Both the position numbers and the translations under genes were made by a program. From IMG/VR virus record IMGVR_UViG_3300027843_000002, positions 1-43,811 of that record: a stretch of DNA of 43,811 nucleotides; one strand, written 5' to 3'. Under the pieces are notes generated by a model. It made no database searches. It was not told the origin of the DNA and saw only the letters and a list, made by a program, of their open reading frames with translations. Numbering within the stretch: position 1 is the first letter of the stretch; every line of letters starts with the position of its first letter. Positions 21,475 to 27,328 of the stretch are shown piece by piece. This DNA comes from a virus.

Positions 21475-22167
21475 ATGAATTTACAAGAACTGGAATATAC
21501 GCGGATTGAACTGCGCCGCGCGCTGGCGGATTTATCAGGATCGACAAAAGGACAGCTGCAGGCGTTCAGTGAGCATCCACCAGCAGATAAGAATAAATAC
21601 CCCCGGCACCATCCTGAAATCGTCATGGAGGGTGGGGAAGGTAGTGGATCGAAGGTTGTAAAAACTCTGGCCACTCCGCTTTATGTTATTGAGACAAGGA
21701 GCCGTCGCCGACCTTTACCGCCTATTAAGGATGCGGAGTTCGCTTGTTCAGCATGGCGTCGTTCGGTCAATGGTCTGGGGGAGCATTTGCAGGCATGGGT
21801 GCGGTACTGCTATGGGCATGACCTCGCTTTCCGGTACCAGAGGTTAATGTGCCAGCACGTATGGGAAGAGTTCCAGCGTCAGCATAGCGGCAAAAAAATC
21901 CAGGACCGTGTCACTAAAAAACTGGTTGGGCTTGTTTGGCTGGCGGCGCAAGAAGTTGCTGCCTCGCGTAATAACGATACCTATCAAGAGTATGCTGGTG
22001 CAGCTCTGGCGCGCATGGTCAGCGTTGAGCGTTCCACCTGGCTTAGAGTGTATTCAGGCCACTGGGCGGCTTTCAAAGCGTCGTTTGCTGAAATGGACAG
22101 CCAGGCACTAAGCGAAATTTTGTCACGGTACGAAGAGTACCAAGAACTGAAAGTGGCGGAAATGTGA
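21475..22167 (+). CDS. Q: Late antiterminator Q
   Basis: A 230-residue protein of the phage antitermination protein Q family (PF06530). Recognisable are the start MNLQELEYTRIELRRALADL with STKGQLQAF, and the C-terminal WLRVYSGHWAAFKASF helix. Q binds DNA near the late promoter and modifies paused RNA polymerase so that it ignores terminators through the late operon. It is the last rightward early gene, and the candidate late promoter lies 31 bases after its stop codon. The ATG at 21475 is the family start; the ribosome binding site is weak. Confidence 0.9.
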   Translation: MNLQELEYTRIELRRALADLSGSTKGQLQAFSEHPPADKNKYPRHHPEIVMEGGEGSGSKVVKTLATPLYVIETRSRRRPLPPIKDAEFACSAWRRSVNGLGEHLQAWVRYCYGHDLAFRYQRLMCQHVWEEFQRQHSGKKIQDRVTKKLVGLVWLAAQEVAASRNNDTYQEYAGAALARMVSVERSTWLRVYSGHWAAFKASFAEMDSQALSEILSRYEEYQELKVAEM

Positions 22168-22197
22168 GGTAACTTTCACTAACTCCCTCAATTGGGC

Positions 22198-22226
22198 TTG
22201 CAAAATGCAACAAAATAAGCGATATT
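22198..22226 (+). promoter_or_regulatory. Candidate late promoter PR'
   Basis: TTGCAA (22198-22203) and GATATT (22221-22226) are 17 bases apart and lie immediately behind Q, where lambdoid late promoters are found. The transcript would meet a terminator after about 40-50 bases, as in lambda 6S RNA. A Q-binding motif could not be named. Confidence 0.5.
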
Positions 22227-22260
22227 TGAAGCTAATTTGATATCTTGCCAAAAGTATATA

Positions 22261-22282
22261 AACCCGCCACTGAGCGGGTTTT
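22261..22282 (+). terminator. tR'-like terminator, also ending the opposing moron gene
   Basis: AACCCGC (22261-22267) pairs with GCGGGTT (22274-22280), loop CACTGA, then TTTTG-TATTTT. It lies just behind the late promoter and directly downstream of the minus-strand 22288 gene; on that strand A/T-rich sequence follows as well, so it could act both ways. Confidence 0.75.
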
Positions 22283-22287
22283 GTATT

Positions 22288-22767
22288 TTAAAAAAGACCG
22301 ATAGCGCCACCGGCTATGGCCGTAATAAGTGGATGCTCGGCCAGCTTGCGCAGCAGCCCCTTTGCTTCTTCCTTTTGCTCGGTAGTAGCCTGAGAACTAT
22401 TAATGAGATTGTTCAAGGTTTCGATGCTAGTGGTAATCTCTTGGCGGTTATGATCTCCGATCTGAACATTGCCACCATGAATATTGATTTGCTGTGATGA
22501 AAAGGCAGGGACCGTTTTTTTAGGACCGACCTTAAGCTGAAAATGAGGGCCAAATCCAGCAATACCACGGTCGTGGAAGTTAGCTTTGTAAATTTCTTTA
22601 TGCTCTTCTTTTCCATTCGGCAAGATACGCATGACAGTATCACCATCATCGATGTCTGCCATTGGGTCATTCACAATGACCGTATCACCTGCAAACTTAG
22701 CTTTATAGGGACCAAGTTTTGACCCATCTGATTTTAAAATGAATGCATCATCTTTAGCTGATAACAT
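22288..22767 (-). CDS. Lysogenic moron with RHIM-like amyloid motif and hydrophobic tail
   Basis: A 159-residue protein encoded against the late operon. Residues 8-80 look like a small beta-rich domain (GDTVIVNDPMADI, GDTVMRILPNGKEE, GFGPHFQLKV). Residues 94-107 read INIHGGNVQIGDHN; the core Val101-Gln-Ile-Gly104 followed by xxN fits the RHIM-type amyloid signalling signature known from RIPK1/3 and bacterial amyloid-signalling proteins. A helical stretch (111-144) leads to a hydrophobic C-terminus (146-159, HPLITAIAGGAIGLF) that could enter membranes. GGAGG lies five bases before the ATG and it has its own sigma70 promoter. Function unknown; a prophage-encoded cell-death or exclusion factor is the leading idea. 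Confidence 0.8.
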   Translation of the reverse strand: MLSAKDDAFILKSDGSKLGPYKAKFAGDTVIVNDPMADIDDGDTVMRILPNGKEEHKEIYKANFHDRGIAGFGPHFQLKVGPKKTVPAFSSQQINIHGGNVQIGDHNRQEITTSIETLNNLINSSQATTEQKEEAKGLLRKLAEHPLITAIAGGAIGLF

Positions 22768-22825
22768 TTTTCCTCCATTGAATGTTTAAGCCAGCAATAA
22801 CTGGCAATTAACATTTATCGCTAAA

Positions 22826-22854
22826 CCTATACGGATGTAAGAGACTTCGATCAA
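22826..22854 (-). promoter_or_regulatory. Promoter of the RHIM-like moron
   Basis: Minus-strand TTGATC (22854-22849) and TATAGG (22831-22826) with a 17-base spacer, and a leader of about 50 bases to the ATG at 22767. No phage operator or LexA box overlaps it, so expression in the lysogen is expected. Confidence 0.65.
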
Positions 22855-22887
22855 TAAATTAGGATATATGCGAGGAAACGAAAAAAA

Positions 22888-23008
22888 AGCTGATGGTTAG
22901 AGTTATCAGTGATTCTGATCTGTTTTATTAAACGCCTCCGGACTGGAGGGAATCTGCTGTGGAAATGGGCGGCTGGAGGGTGTTGTAGCACCCGGCCAGC
23001 CATCAGCT
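22888..23008 (+). ncRNA. Structured RNA element A in late leader
   Basis: AGCTGATGG (22888-22896) is the exact complement of CCATCAGCT (23000-23008), closing a multi-branched structure. Inside are ATCAG/CTGAT, CCTCC/GGAGG, and GGCTGG-A-GGGTG pairing with CACCC-GG-CCAGCC. The GCACCCGGC segment before the closing strand recurs in elements B and C downstream. There is no coding frame of note. It would be transcribed at the start of the Q-dependent late RNA. Confidence 0.55.
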
Positions 23009-23093
23009 CATGCTTTCAGGTCACAAGCTAACCAAGGCCCATTGCTTTAGCGCAAAAGCAAAGAGAGCCTATCAGAGTTACGCTTATTGATCT

Positions 23094-24158
23094 ATGAAAA
23101 GTACTGTAAATATAAACAGTGTTGAGTTAGCCAACGCTGATAGCCTGGAATACATCGCCACTCTCCCTGACAACTCCATTGACCTAATAGTCACGGATCC
23201 CCCGTACTTCAAAGTGAAACCCAACGGCTGGGACAATCAATGGAAAGGGGATGAGGATTATCTTCGCTGGCTTGATATGTGCCTCGCACAATTCTGGCGA
23301 GTGCTTAAACCTGCTGGCAGTCTTTATCTTTTCTCCGGTCACCGCCTGGCGGCAGACATTGAGATCATGATGCGTGAGCGGTTCAACATCCTGAACCACA
23401 TCATCTGGGCTAAACCGTCGGGCCGCTGGAATGGCTGTAATAAAGAGAGCCTGCGCTCTTACTTTCCTGCAACAGAGCGCATCCTGTTCGCTGAGCATTA
23501 CAAGGGTCCGTATAAACCAAAGAGCGACGGGTACGCTGAGAAGGGAAGCGAGCTGAAGCAGCATGTAATGACTCCCCTAATTTCTTATTTCCGGGATGCA
23601 CGTGAAGCGCTTGGCATATCCTCAAAACAAATAGCCGATGCGACTGGAAAGAAGAACATGGTGTCTCACTGGTTCAGCGGTAGCCAGTGGCAATTACCGA
23701 ATGAATCAGATTACCGGAAACTTCAGTCCCTTTTCACGCAGGTAGCCATCGAAAAGCACCAGAACGGCGAACTGGCAACACCACACCACCAGCTGGTGGC
23801 TCTGTGGCATTCGTTGAATCGCAAATATTCAGAGCTGCTCGAAGAGTACAAATCACTTCGGCGGCATTTCTCTGTGACAGCTGCCGTGCCATATACGGAC
23901 GTATGGACCCATAAACCAGTCCAGTTCTATCCAGGTAAACACCCGTGCGAAAAACCCGCTGATATGTTGCGGCAAATTATCAACGCCAGCAGCCGGCCCG
24001 GCGATGTGGTAGCTGATTTCTTTATGGGCTCGGGATCAACTGTTAAAGCAGCCATTGAACTGGGCCGCCAGGCCATCGGAGTAGAACTGGAAGAGGATAG
24101 ATTTAGCCAAACAGCTAATGAAATAAAGGGCCTTATAGATCAACCTGTACCCCGCTAG
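23094..24158 (+). CDS. Beta-class DNA methyltransferase (N6-adenine or N4-cytosine) with HTH-like insert
   Basis: A 354-residue enzyme. The catalytic DPPY (35-38) comes early and the AdoMet-binding DFFMGSGST motif late, the order of beta-class enzymes. Between them, roughly residues 163-196, is a helix-turn-helix-like insert (ALGISSKQIADATGKKNMVSHWFSG) that probably forms part of the recognition domain. It is the third methyltransferase in this genome and lies in the late leader between structured RNA elements, where morons are common. It may protect phage DNA late in infection or act from the prophage. No cognate restriction enzyme is present. Confidence 0.88.
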   Translation: MKSTVNINSVELANADSLEYIATLPDNSIDLIVTDPPYFKVKPNGWDNQWKGDEDYLRWLDMCLAQFWRVLKPAGSLYLFSGHRLAADIEIMMRERFNILNHIIWAKPSGRWNGCNKESLRSYFPATERILFAEHYKGPYKPKSDGYAEKGSELKQHVMTPLISYFRDAREALGISSKQIADATGKKNMVSHWFSGSQWQLPNESDYRKLQSLFTQVAIEKHQNGELATPHHQLVALWHSLNRKYSELLEEYKSLRRHFSVTAAVPYTDVWTHKPVQFYPGKHPCEKPADMLRQIINASSRPGDVVADFFMGSGSTVKAAIELGRQAIGVELEEDRFSQTANEIKGLIDQPVPR

Positions 24159-24266
24159 GAATTGGCATCAGAACGGATATATTTGTCTGATTGCATTGTG
24201 TATTCTCCAACTCATGCATATGCTTCTAAAGCATCCTGCGGAATGGATGTTTCTGAAAGCGATTTT

Positions 24267-24381
24267 GTGGTGGATCCCCCTAAGCGGAGGGGCGATTCAG
24301 CAGGACATTTCTCCAGAGTGTCCAACCAGCGCGCGGAAATTAATGCTGTAAACATTTCCACCGGGAGGCACCCGGCACCAC
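24267..24381 (+). ncRNA. Structured RNA element B in late leader
   Basis: GTGGTG (24267-24272) pairs with CACCAC (24376-24381) to close the element. Inside are CCCC/GGGG (24277-24292), GGACA/TGTCC (24303-24323), GGAAAT/ATTTCC (24335-24359) and CCGGG/CCCGG around AGGCA (24361-24375). Element C repeats the first and last hairpins almost exactly and has a compensating change in the closing stem. A strong terminator follows 30 bases later, so a discrete RNA of roughly 170 bases could be made. Confidence 0.65.
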
Positions 24382-24410
24382 ACCCTGAGTTTTTGCCAAC
24401 TTAGCTTCTT

Positions 24411-24440
24411 ATGCCTGCTTGTCCGAGCAGGCATTTTTTT
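24411..24440 (+). terminator. Strong terminator behind RNA element B
   Basis: ATGCCTGCT (24411-24419) pairs perfectly with AGCAGGCAT (24426-24434), followed by seven T. It lies inside the late operon before the lysis genes, so late transcription must pass it through Q-dependent antitermination. Confidence 0.88.
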
Positions 24441-24493
24441 GCAACGAAAATCACTCATTGACCGAATGAATGCATCTTGATTAAGTTATGCAT

Positions 24494-24599
24494 GTGATGA
24501 ATCCCCCTAAGCGGTGGGGCGCCTGGTTAACTGCTATCTGCAGGTATGCGCGCGACTTTGATAACCAGAGATAAGTCACCGGGAGGCACCCGGCATCAC
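24494..24599 (+). ncRNA. Structured RNA element C in late leader
   Basis: GTGATG (24494-24499) pairs with CATCAC (24594-24599); element B has G-C at the position that is A-T here. CCCCC/GGGG with loop TAAGCGG, a long arm CTGGTTA (24523-24529)/TAACCAG (24562-24568) capped by CTGC/GCAG, and CCGGG/CCCGG with the identical loop AGGCA complete a three-way structure. Similar sequences precede lysis genes in other lambdoid phages as I recall; the role is unknown. No terminator follows directly. Confidence 0.65.
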
Positions 24600-24681
24600 A
24601 TCCTCAAAAAAACGTTTTGTCGACCGCCAGGTTCTGCATCGTCATATACACTTCTAAATGAAACAATTTGAGAGGTGAATT

Positions 24682-24870
24682 ATGAAAGAGGGATATTATT
24701 GGATTAGACACAATGACTGTGTCCAGATTGCTTACTTTTCGCATGGTCAAACCGAAGACATGCTGACTGGTAAGATCGTCAGTGGAGTTTGGCACCTAAC
24801 ACAAGGCTTCGATCTTTGCCATAACGGTGAAGCCGTCGTTCTAAAAGGTCCAATACCACCACCTCTCTGA
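24682..24870 (+). CDS. Small conserved protein before the lysis genes
   Basis: A 62-residue protein with MKEGYYWIRHNDCVQIAYF and ICHNGEA-like WHLTQGFDLCHNGEAVV segments; it resembles small phage proteins of the DUF551-adjacent group. Soluble and beta-rich. GAGGTGA precedes the ATG. It is followed by a terminator and the holin. Function unknown. Confidence 0.72.
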   Translation: MKEGYYWIRHNDCVQIAYFSHGQTEDMLTGKIVSGVWHLTQGFDLCHNGEAVVLKGPIPPPL

Positions 24871-24889
24871 ATCCTATTCAAACATAACA

Positions 24890-24913
24890 GGCTGCCTTAA
24901 GGCGGCCTTTTTT
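24890..24913 (+). terminator. Terminator before holin
   Basis: GGCTGCC (24890-24896), loop TTAA, GGCGGCC (24901-24907) with one T-G pair, then six T. It lies 42 bases before the holin start. Confidence 0.78.
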
Positions 24914-24954
24914 ATTCCCTAAATTCAACACCCGCAAGCTCGCGAGGTGAGAGC

Positions 24955-25170
24955 ATGTATCGAATGGAAAAAATTACAACGGGTATTGCATACGGCGCAT
25001 CTGGAGGGGGCACCGGGTACTGGTTACTTCAGCTCCTCGATAAAGTCTCCCCATCACAATGGGCGGCCATTGGTGTGCTCGGTAGCCTTATGTTTGGCTT
25101 GCTGACGTGGTTAACGAGTTTGTACTTCCAAATCAAAGCGGATCGCCGCAAAGCTGCGCGGGGTGAATGA
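24955..25170 (+). CDS. S: Pinholin, phage 21 S type, with dual start
   Basis: A 71-residue class II holin very close to S of phage 21. Two transmembrane segments: TM1 (about residues 8-28, rich in G/A/T, the segment that leaves the membrane in the pinholin) and TM2 (about 36-58, [23 protein letters not shown]), with a basic tail [11 protein letters not shown]. Met1 and Met4 (MYRMEK) reproduce the 71/68-residue antiholin/holin pair of S21, with Arg3 giving the extra positive charge of the antiholin. Pinholins depolarise the membrane and so release and activate SAR endolysins, as encoded next. The last codons overlap the endolysin start. Confidence 0.93.
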   Translation: MYRMEKITTGIAYGASGGGTGYWLLQLLDKVSPSQWAAIGVLGSLMFGLLTWLTSLYFQIKADRRKAARGE

Positions 25171-25706
25171 TGTCGAACAAAGCAAAGCTCAGTGCAGCAG
25201 TGCTGGCGCTAATCGCGTCAGGGGCATCTGCTCCACTCATTTTCGACCAATTCATCAGCGAGAAAGAAGGCAATGCGCTGGTGGCCGTTGTTGATCCGGG
25301 TGGGGTCTGGTCTTTATGTCACGGCGTGACCGTTATCGATGGCAGGCGTGTTGTTAAAGGCATGACGGCCACAGAGGAACAATGCCGGAAGGTTAACGCT
25401 ATTGAACGCGATAAGGCATTAGCCTGGGTTGATCGCAATATCAAAGTGCCTCTGACAGAACCGCAGAAGGCCGGGATCGCATCTTTCTGCCCGTACAACA
25501 TCGGGCCGGGTAAGTGCTTCCCTTCCACGTTCTACAAGCGCATCAATGCCGGTGACCGCCACGGGGCATGCGAGGCGATTCGCTGGTGGATTAAGGACGG
25601 TGGACGTGATTGCCGCCTGACAAAAGGCCAGAAGAATGGCTGTTATGGGCAGGTCGAGCGGCGCGATCAGGAAAGTGCGCTGGCGTGCTGGGGGATAGAC
25701 CAATGA
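25170..25706 (+). CDS. R: SAR endolysin (lysozyme, GH24-like)
   Basis: A 178-residue lysozyme with an N-terminal signal-anchor-release helix (residues 5-27, LSAAVLALIASGASAPLIF, weakly hydrophobic with many Ala/Gly/Ser) instead of a cleaved signal. The catalytic layout E-x8-D-x5-T is present as Glu33, Asp42 and Ser48; Ser replaces the usual Thr. Several cysteines (C50, and CPYN, GKCF, DCR, GCY, ACW in the body) suggest disulfides in the periplasm. It exports by Sec, waits tethered, and is freed when the pinholin collapses the membrane potential. An ATG three bases earlier overlaps the holin stop; spacing to GGGG favours 25170. Confidence 0.88.
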   Translation: MSNKAKLSAAVLALIASGASAPLIFDQFISEKEGNALVAVVDPGGVWSLCHGVTVIDGRRVVKGMTATEEQCRKVNAIERDKALAWVDRNIKVPLTEPQKAGIASFCPYNIGPGKCFPSTFYKRINAGDRHGACEAIRWWIKDGGRDCRLTKGQKNGCYGQVERRDQESALACWGIDQ

Positions 25707-25804
25707 GCCCAAGCAGCATTTGTTTCATTGTGGCGGGAATACTGACGTGTCTCGGTATGTCTGGTTGGGGATGGTTTGTCTTTGTTGGAGTAATCCTCCT
25801 ATGA
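25703..25804 (+). CDS. 33-residue membrane protein between endolysin and spanin
   Basis: A very small protein that is almost all one transmembrane segment (MSPSSICFIVAGILTCL start, then GWGWFVFVGVILL). Its ATG overlaps the endolysin stop and its stop overlaps the Rz start, both as ATGA, so translation of the three is coupled. This tight coupling supports that it is real. It might be a second holin/antiholin or a lysis regulator; this is inferred from place and topology. Confidence 0.7.
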   Translation: MSPSSICFIVAGILTCLGMSGWGWFVFVGVILL

Positions 25805-26268
25805 GTCGAATTGTTGGAGTTACCTGTGCGGTAACTATCGTGGTAATCAGCGCTATGGGTTGGGCCATCAACCACTATCGCGACAACGCCATCACCTACA
25901 AAGACCAGCGCGATAATGCCACCAAGAATCTCAACCTGGCTAACGCCACCATTAAAGATATGCAGGTGCGCCAGCGCGATGTTGCCTCACTCGATGCCAA
26001 ATACACAAAGGAACTCGCAGATGCAAAAGCTCAAAATGATGCTCTGCAGCGCAAGCTTGATAATGGTGGCCGGGTGCTCGTCAAAGGCCGCTGTCCAGTG
26101 TCAGCCTCAACCCAAGCCGCCGGCGCCGCCAGCATGGGCGATGATGCCACCGTCGAACTCTCTGCAGTTGCTGGACGAAACGTTCTTGGTATCCGATCCG
26201 GAATCATCAGCGACCAAAAATCCCTGAGTGTCCTACAGGACTACATCCGCACGCAGTGCCTGAAATAG
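25801..26268 (+). CDS. Rz: Rz-like inner-membrane spanin subunit
   Basis: A 155-residue i-spanin. It has an N-terminal transmembrane anchor (residues 4-24, IVGVTCAVTIVVISAMGWAI) and a long periplasmic coiled coil (NATKNLNLANATIKDMQVRQR onward to about residue 95), the classic Rz plan. It pairs with the lipoprotein Rz1 encoded inside it to fuse inner and outer membranes at the end of lysis. It starts in ATGA overlap with the small membrane gene. Confidence 0.9.
   Translation: MSRIVGVTCAVTIVVISAMGWAINHYRDNAITYKDQRDNATKNLNLANATIKDMQVRQRDVASLDAKYTKELADAKAQNDALQRKLDNGGRVLVKGRCPVSASTQAAGAASMGDDATVELSAVAGRNVLGIRSGIISDQKSLSVLQDYIRTQCLK
26021..26227 (+). CDS. Rz1: Rz1-like outer-membrane spanin lipoprotein, nested in Rz
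   Basis: A 68-residue lipoprotein in the +1 frame within Rz. The signal peptide MQKLKMMLCSASLIMVAGC ends in a lipobox with Cys19 as the lipidated residue, followed by a proline-rich segment (QPQPKPPAPPAW), the hallmark of Rz1. It is fully embedded in Rz, as in lambda. Confidence 0.88.
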   Translation: MQKLKMMLCSASLIMVAGCSSKAAVQCQPQPKPPAPPAWAMMPPSNSLQLLDETFLVSDPESSATKNP

Positions 26269-26295
26269 TGAATAAACCAATGCCTTAAGCACGAG

Positions 26296-26478
26296 CTAAA
26301 GAAACCCGCTTTTCTTCAGTTTTTTAGCCAATAAGTAATTAGTGATTGCTGCAAGAGAAATTCCAACAATCCACGGCACAGCTGAATCAAGCATTAGCGA
26401 GTTGTTCACATTAATGCTGGCGGTAATGCAGGCAAAGGTATTTGTTAAAACAAACCACGCAAAAAGAATCTGCTTCAT
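26296..26478 (-). CDS. Small two-helix membrane protein opposite to the late operon
   Basis: A 60-residue protein with two transmembrane segments (about residues 3-22, ILFAWFVLTNTFACITASI, and 33-50, AVPWIVGISLAAITNYLL) and a basic end (KKLKKSGFL). GGAGA lies upstream of the ATG at 26478; a longer frame to 26544 has no good site. It is transcribed against the late genes between spanin and cos, as lysogen-expressed superinfection-exclusion proteins often are. No homologue recognised. Confidence 0.6.
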   Translation of the reverse strand: MKQILFAWFVLTNTFACITASINVNNSLMLDSAVPWIVGISLAAITNYLLAKKLKKSGFL

Positions 26479-26544
26479 TTGGTCATCTCCATGTGTTCCA
26501 TACCAGCAATATCCATTTACAAGCCAGCAAAAGCAAGTTGGCAC

Positions 26545-26839
26545 ATTACCGAAAAGGGTATTCGAGCAGCTACTGGAAGCCAGCCTGGCTCAACAGGCGG
26601 AGGCACTTGCTGCCGCAGTTAGAGATGAGATCGTGCGCTAGTGCCAGCCTGGTGAGGTGCGTCAGTACCAGCATTTCTGATGGGTCCTCCCGGCGGGGTG
26701 GCCTGCCACGGGGCGGCGCGCTCGCGGGAAACGGCTAGTTTTTCGGATCCAGGGTCATCATCATCATGTGCGCAGGTCTCTGATTTAATTAGAGGCCTTT
26801 GTCGCAAGATGTCGAATCGTTCAAAAAGTGTTCACCATC
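26545..26839. other. Noncoding cos region
   Basis: No convincing gene. It begins with a short plus-strand stretch ending at 26641 that has codon-like composition (LLEASLAQQAEALAAAVRDEIV in part) and may be a gene remnant. The cosN-like site at 26711-26722 lies in a GC-rich block, and a TCATCATCATCATG run follows at about 26755. Terminase small subunit begins at 26840, 118 bases from the nick site; cosB-type terminase and IHF sites are expected in between but not individually identified. Confidence 0.6.
26711..26722 (+). other. cos: Putative cosN packaging site
   Basis: GGGCGGCGCGCT followed by CGCGGG closely parallels lambda cosN (GGGCGGCGACCT, CGCGGG), differing in only the AC/CG positions, and retains a staggered rotational symmetry. 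It lies just upstream of the terminase genes, as required. A 12-base 5' overhang at this position would make it the left end of the virion DNA. Confidence 0.78.
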
Positions 26840-27328
26840 ATGGACCAGGAAATTGCCACTTTAAAACTCAATATCAACCAGCTGGCAGGGATAACCGGCG
26901 TACACCGTCAGACGGTTGCCGCTCGACTGAAAAATGTTGAACCTGCTCCGGGCAGCAACAGCAAGTTAAAGCTCTATCTGGTGACCGACATTCTGACCGA
27001 ACTGATGATCCCTACCGTTTCGGCCAACATCGATGATATGCCCCCCTCTGACAGGCTGTCCCACTGGAAAGCAGAGAATGAGAGGCTGAAGTTCGAACAG
27101 GATACGGGGCAGTTAATTCCCGCAGATGAAGTGGCGCGAGAATTCTCATTGATGGCGAAAGCCGTCGTCATGGTACTTGAAACCCTCCCGGATGTGCTCG
27201 AGCGCGACTGTGCTTTAACGCCTGCTGCGGTAGTTCGTGTGCAAAGCGTTATCGATGATCTGCGCGACCAGATGGCGGAGAGGGTGCAGGACGCTGAAAA
27301 AGAGGAGGAAGAGCCTGAGGAGGACTGA
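26840..27328 (+). CDS. Terminase small subunit (Nu1/DUF1441-like)
   Basis: A 162-residue DNA-recognition subunit. The N-terminal winged-helix HTH (LNINQLAGITGVHRQTVAARL) binds the cos region; the C-terminal part has helices and a strongly acidic end (DAEKEEEEPEED) for contact with the large subunit. The DUF1441 family is the small-subunit class that goes with GpA-type large subunits in Gifsy-like phages. ATG at 26840 is taken; an in-frame GTG lies 12 bases earlier. It overlaps terL by one base. Confidence 0.85.
   Translation: MDQEIATLKLNINQLAGITGVHRQTVAARLKNVEPAPGSNSKLKLYLVTDILTELMIPTVSANIDDMPPSDRLSHWKAENERLKFEQDTGQLIPADEVAREFSLMAKAVVMVLETLPDVLERDCALTPAAVVRVQSVIDDLRDQMAERVQDAEKEEEEPEED

Noticed and set aside
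22237-22497. Plus-strand small protein after Q
   Set aside because: It is a shadow of the 22288-22767 gene, crosses a terminator and has no ribosome binding site.
24162-24404. An 80-residue plus-strand gene after the methyltransferase
   Set aside because: It runs through structured RNA element B, has no ribosome binding site, and its peptide is low in protein-like character.
26342-26641. A 99-residue plus-strand gene before cos
   Set aside because: Most of it is antisense to the small membrane gene; only the last 33 codons look protein-like, so I treat it as a possible remnant.
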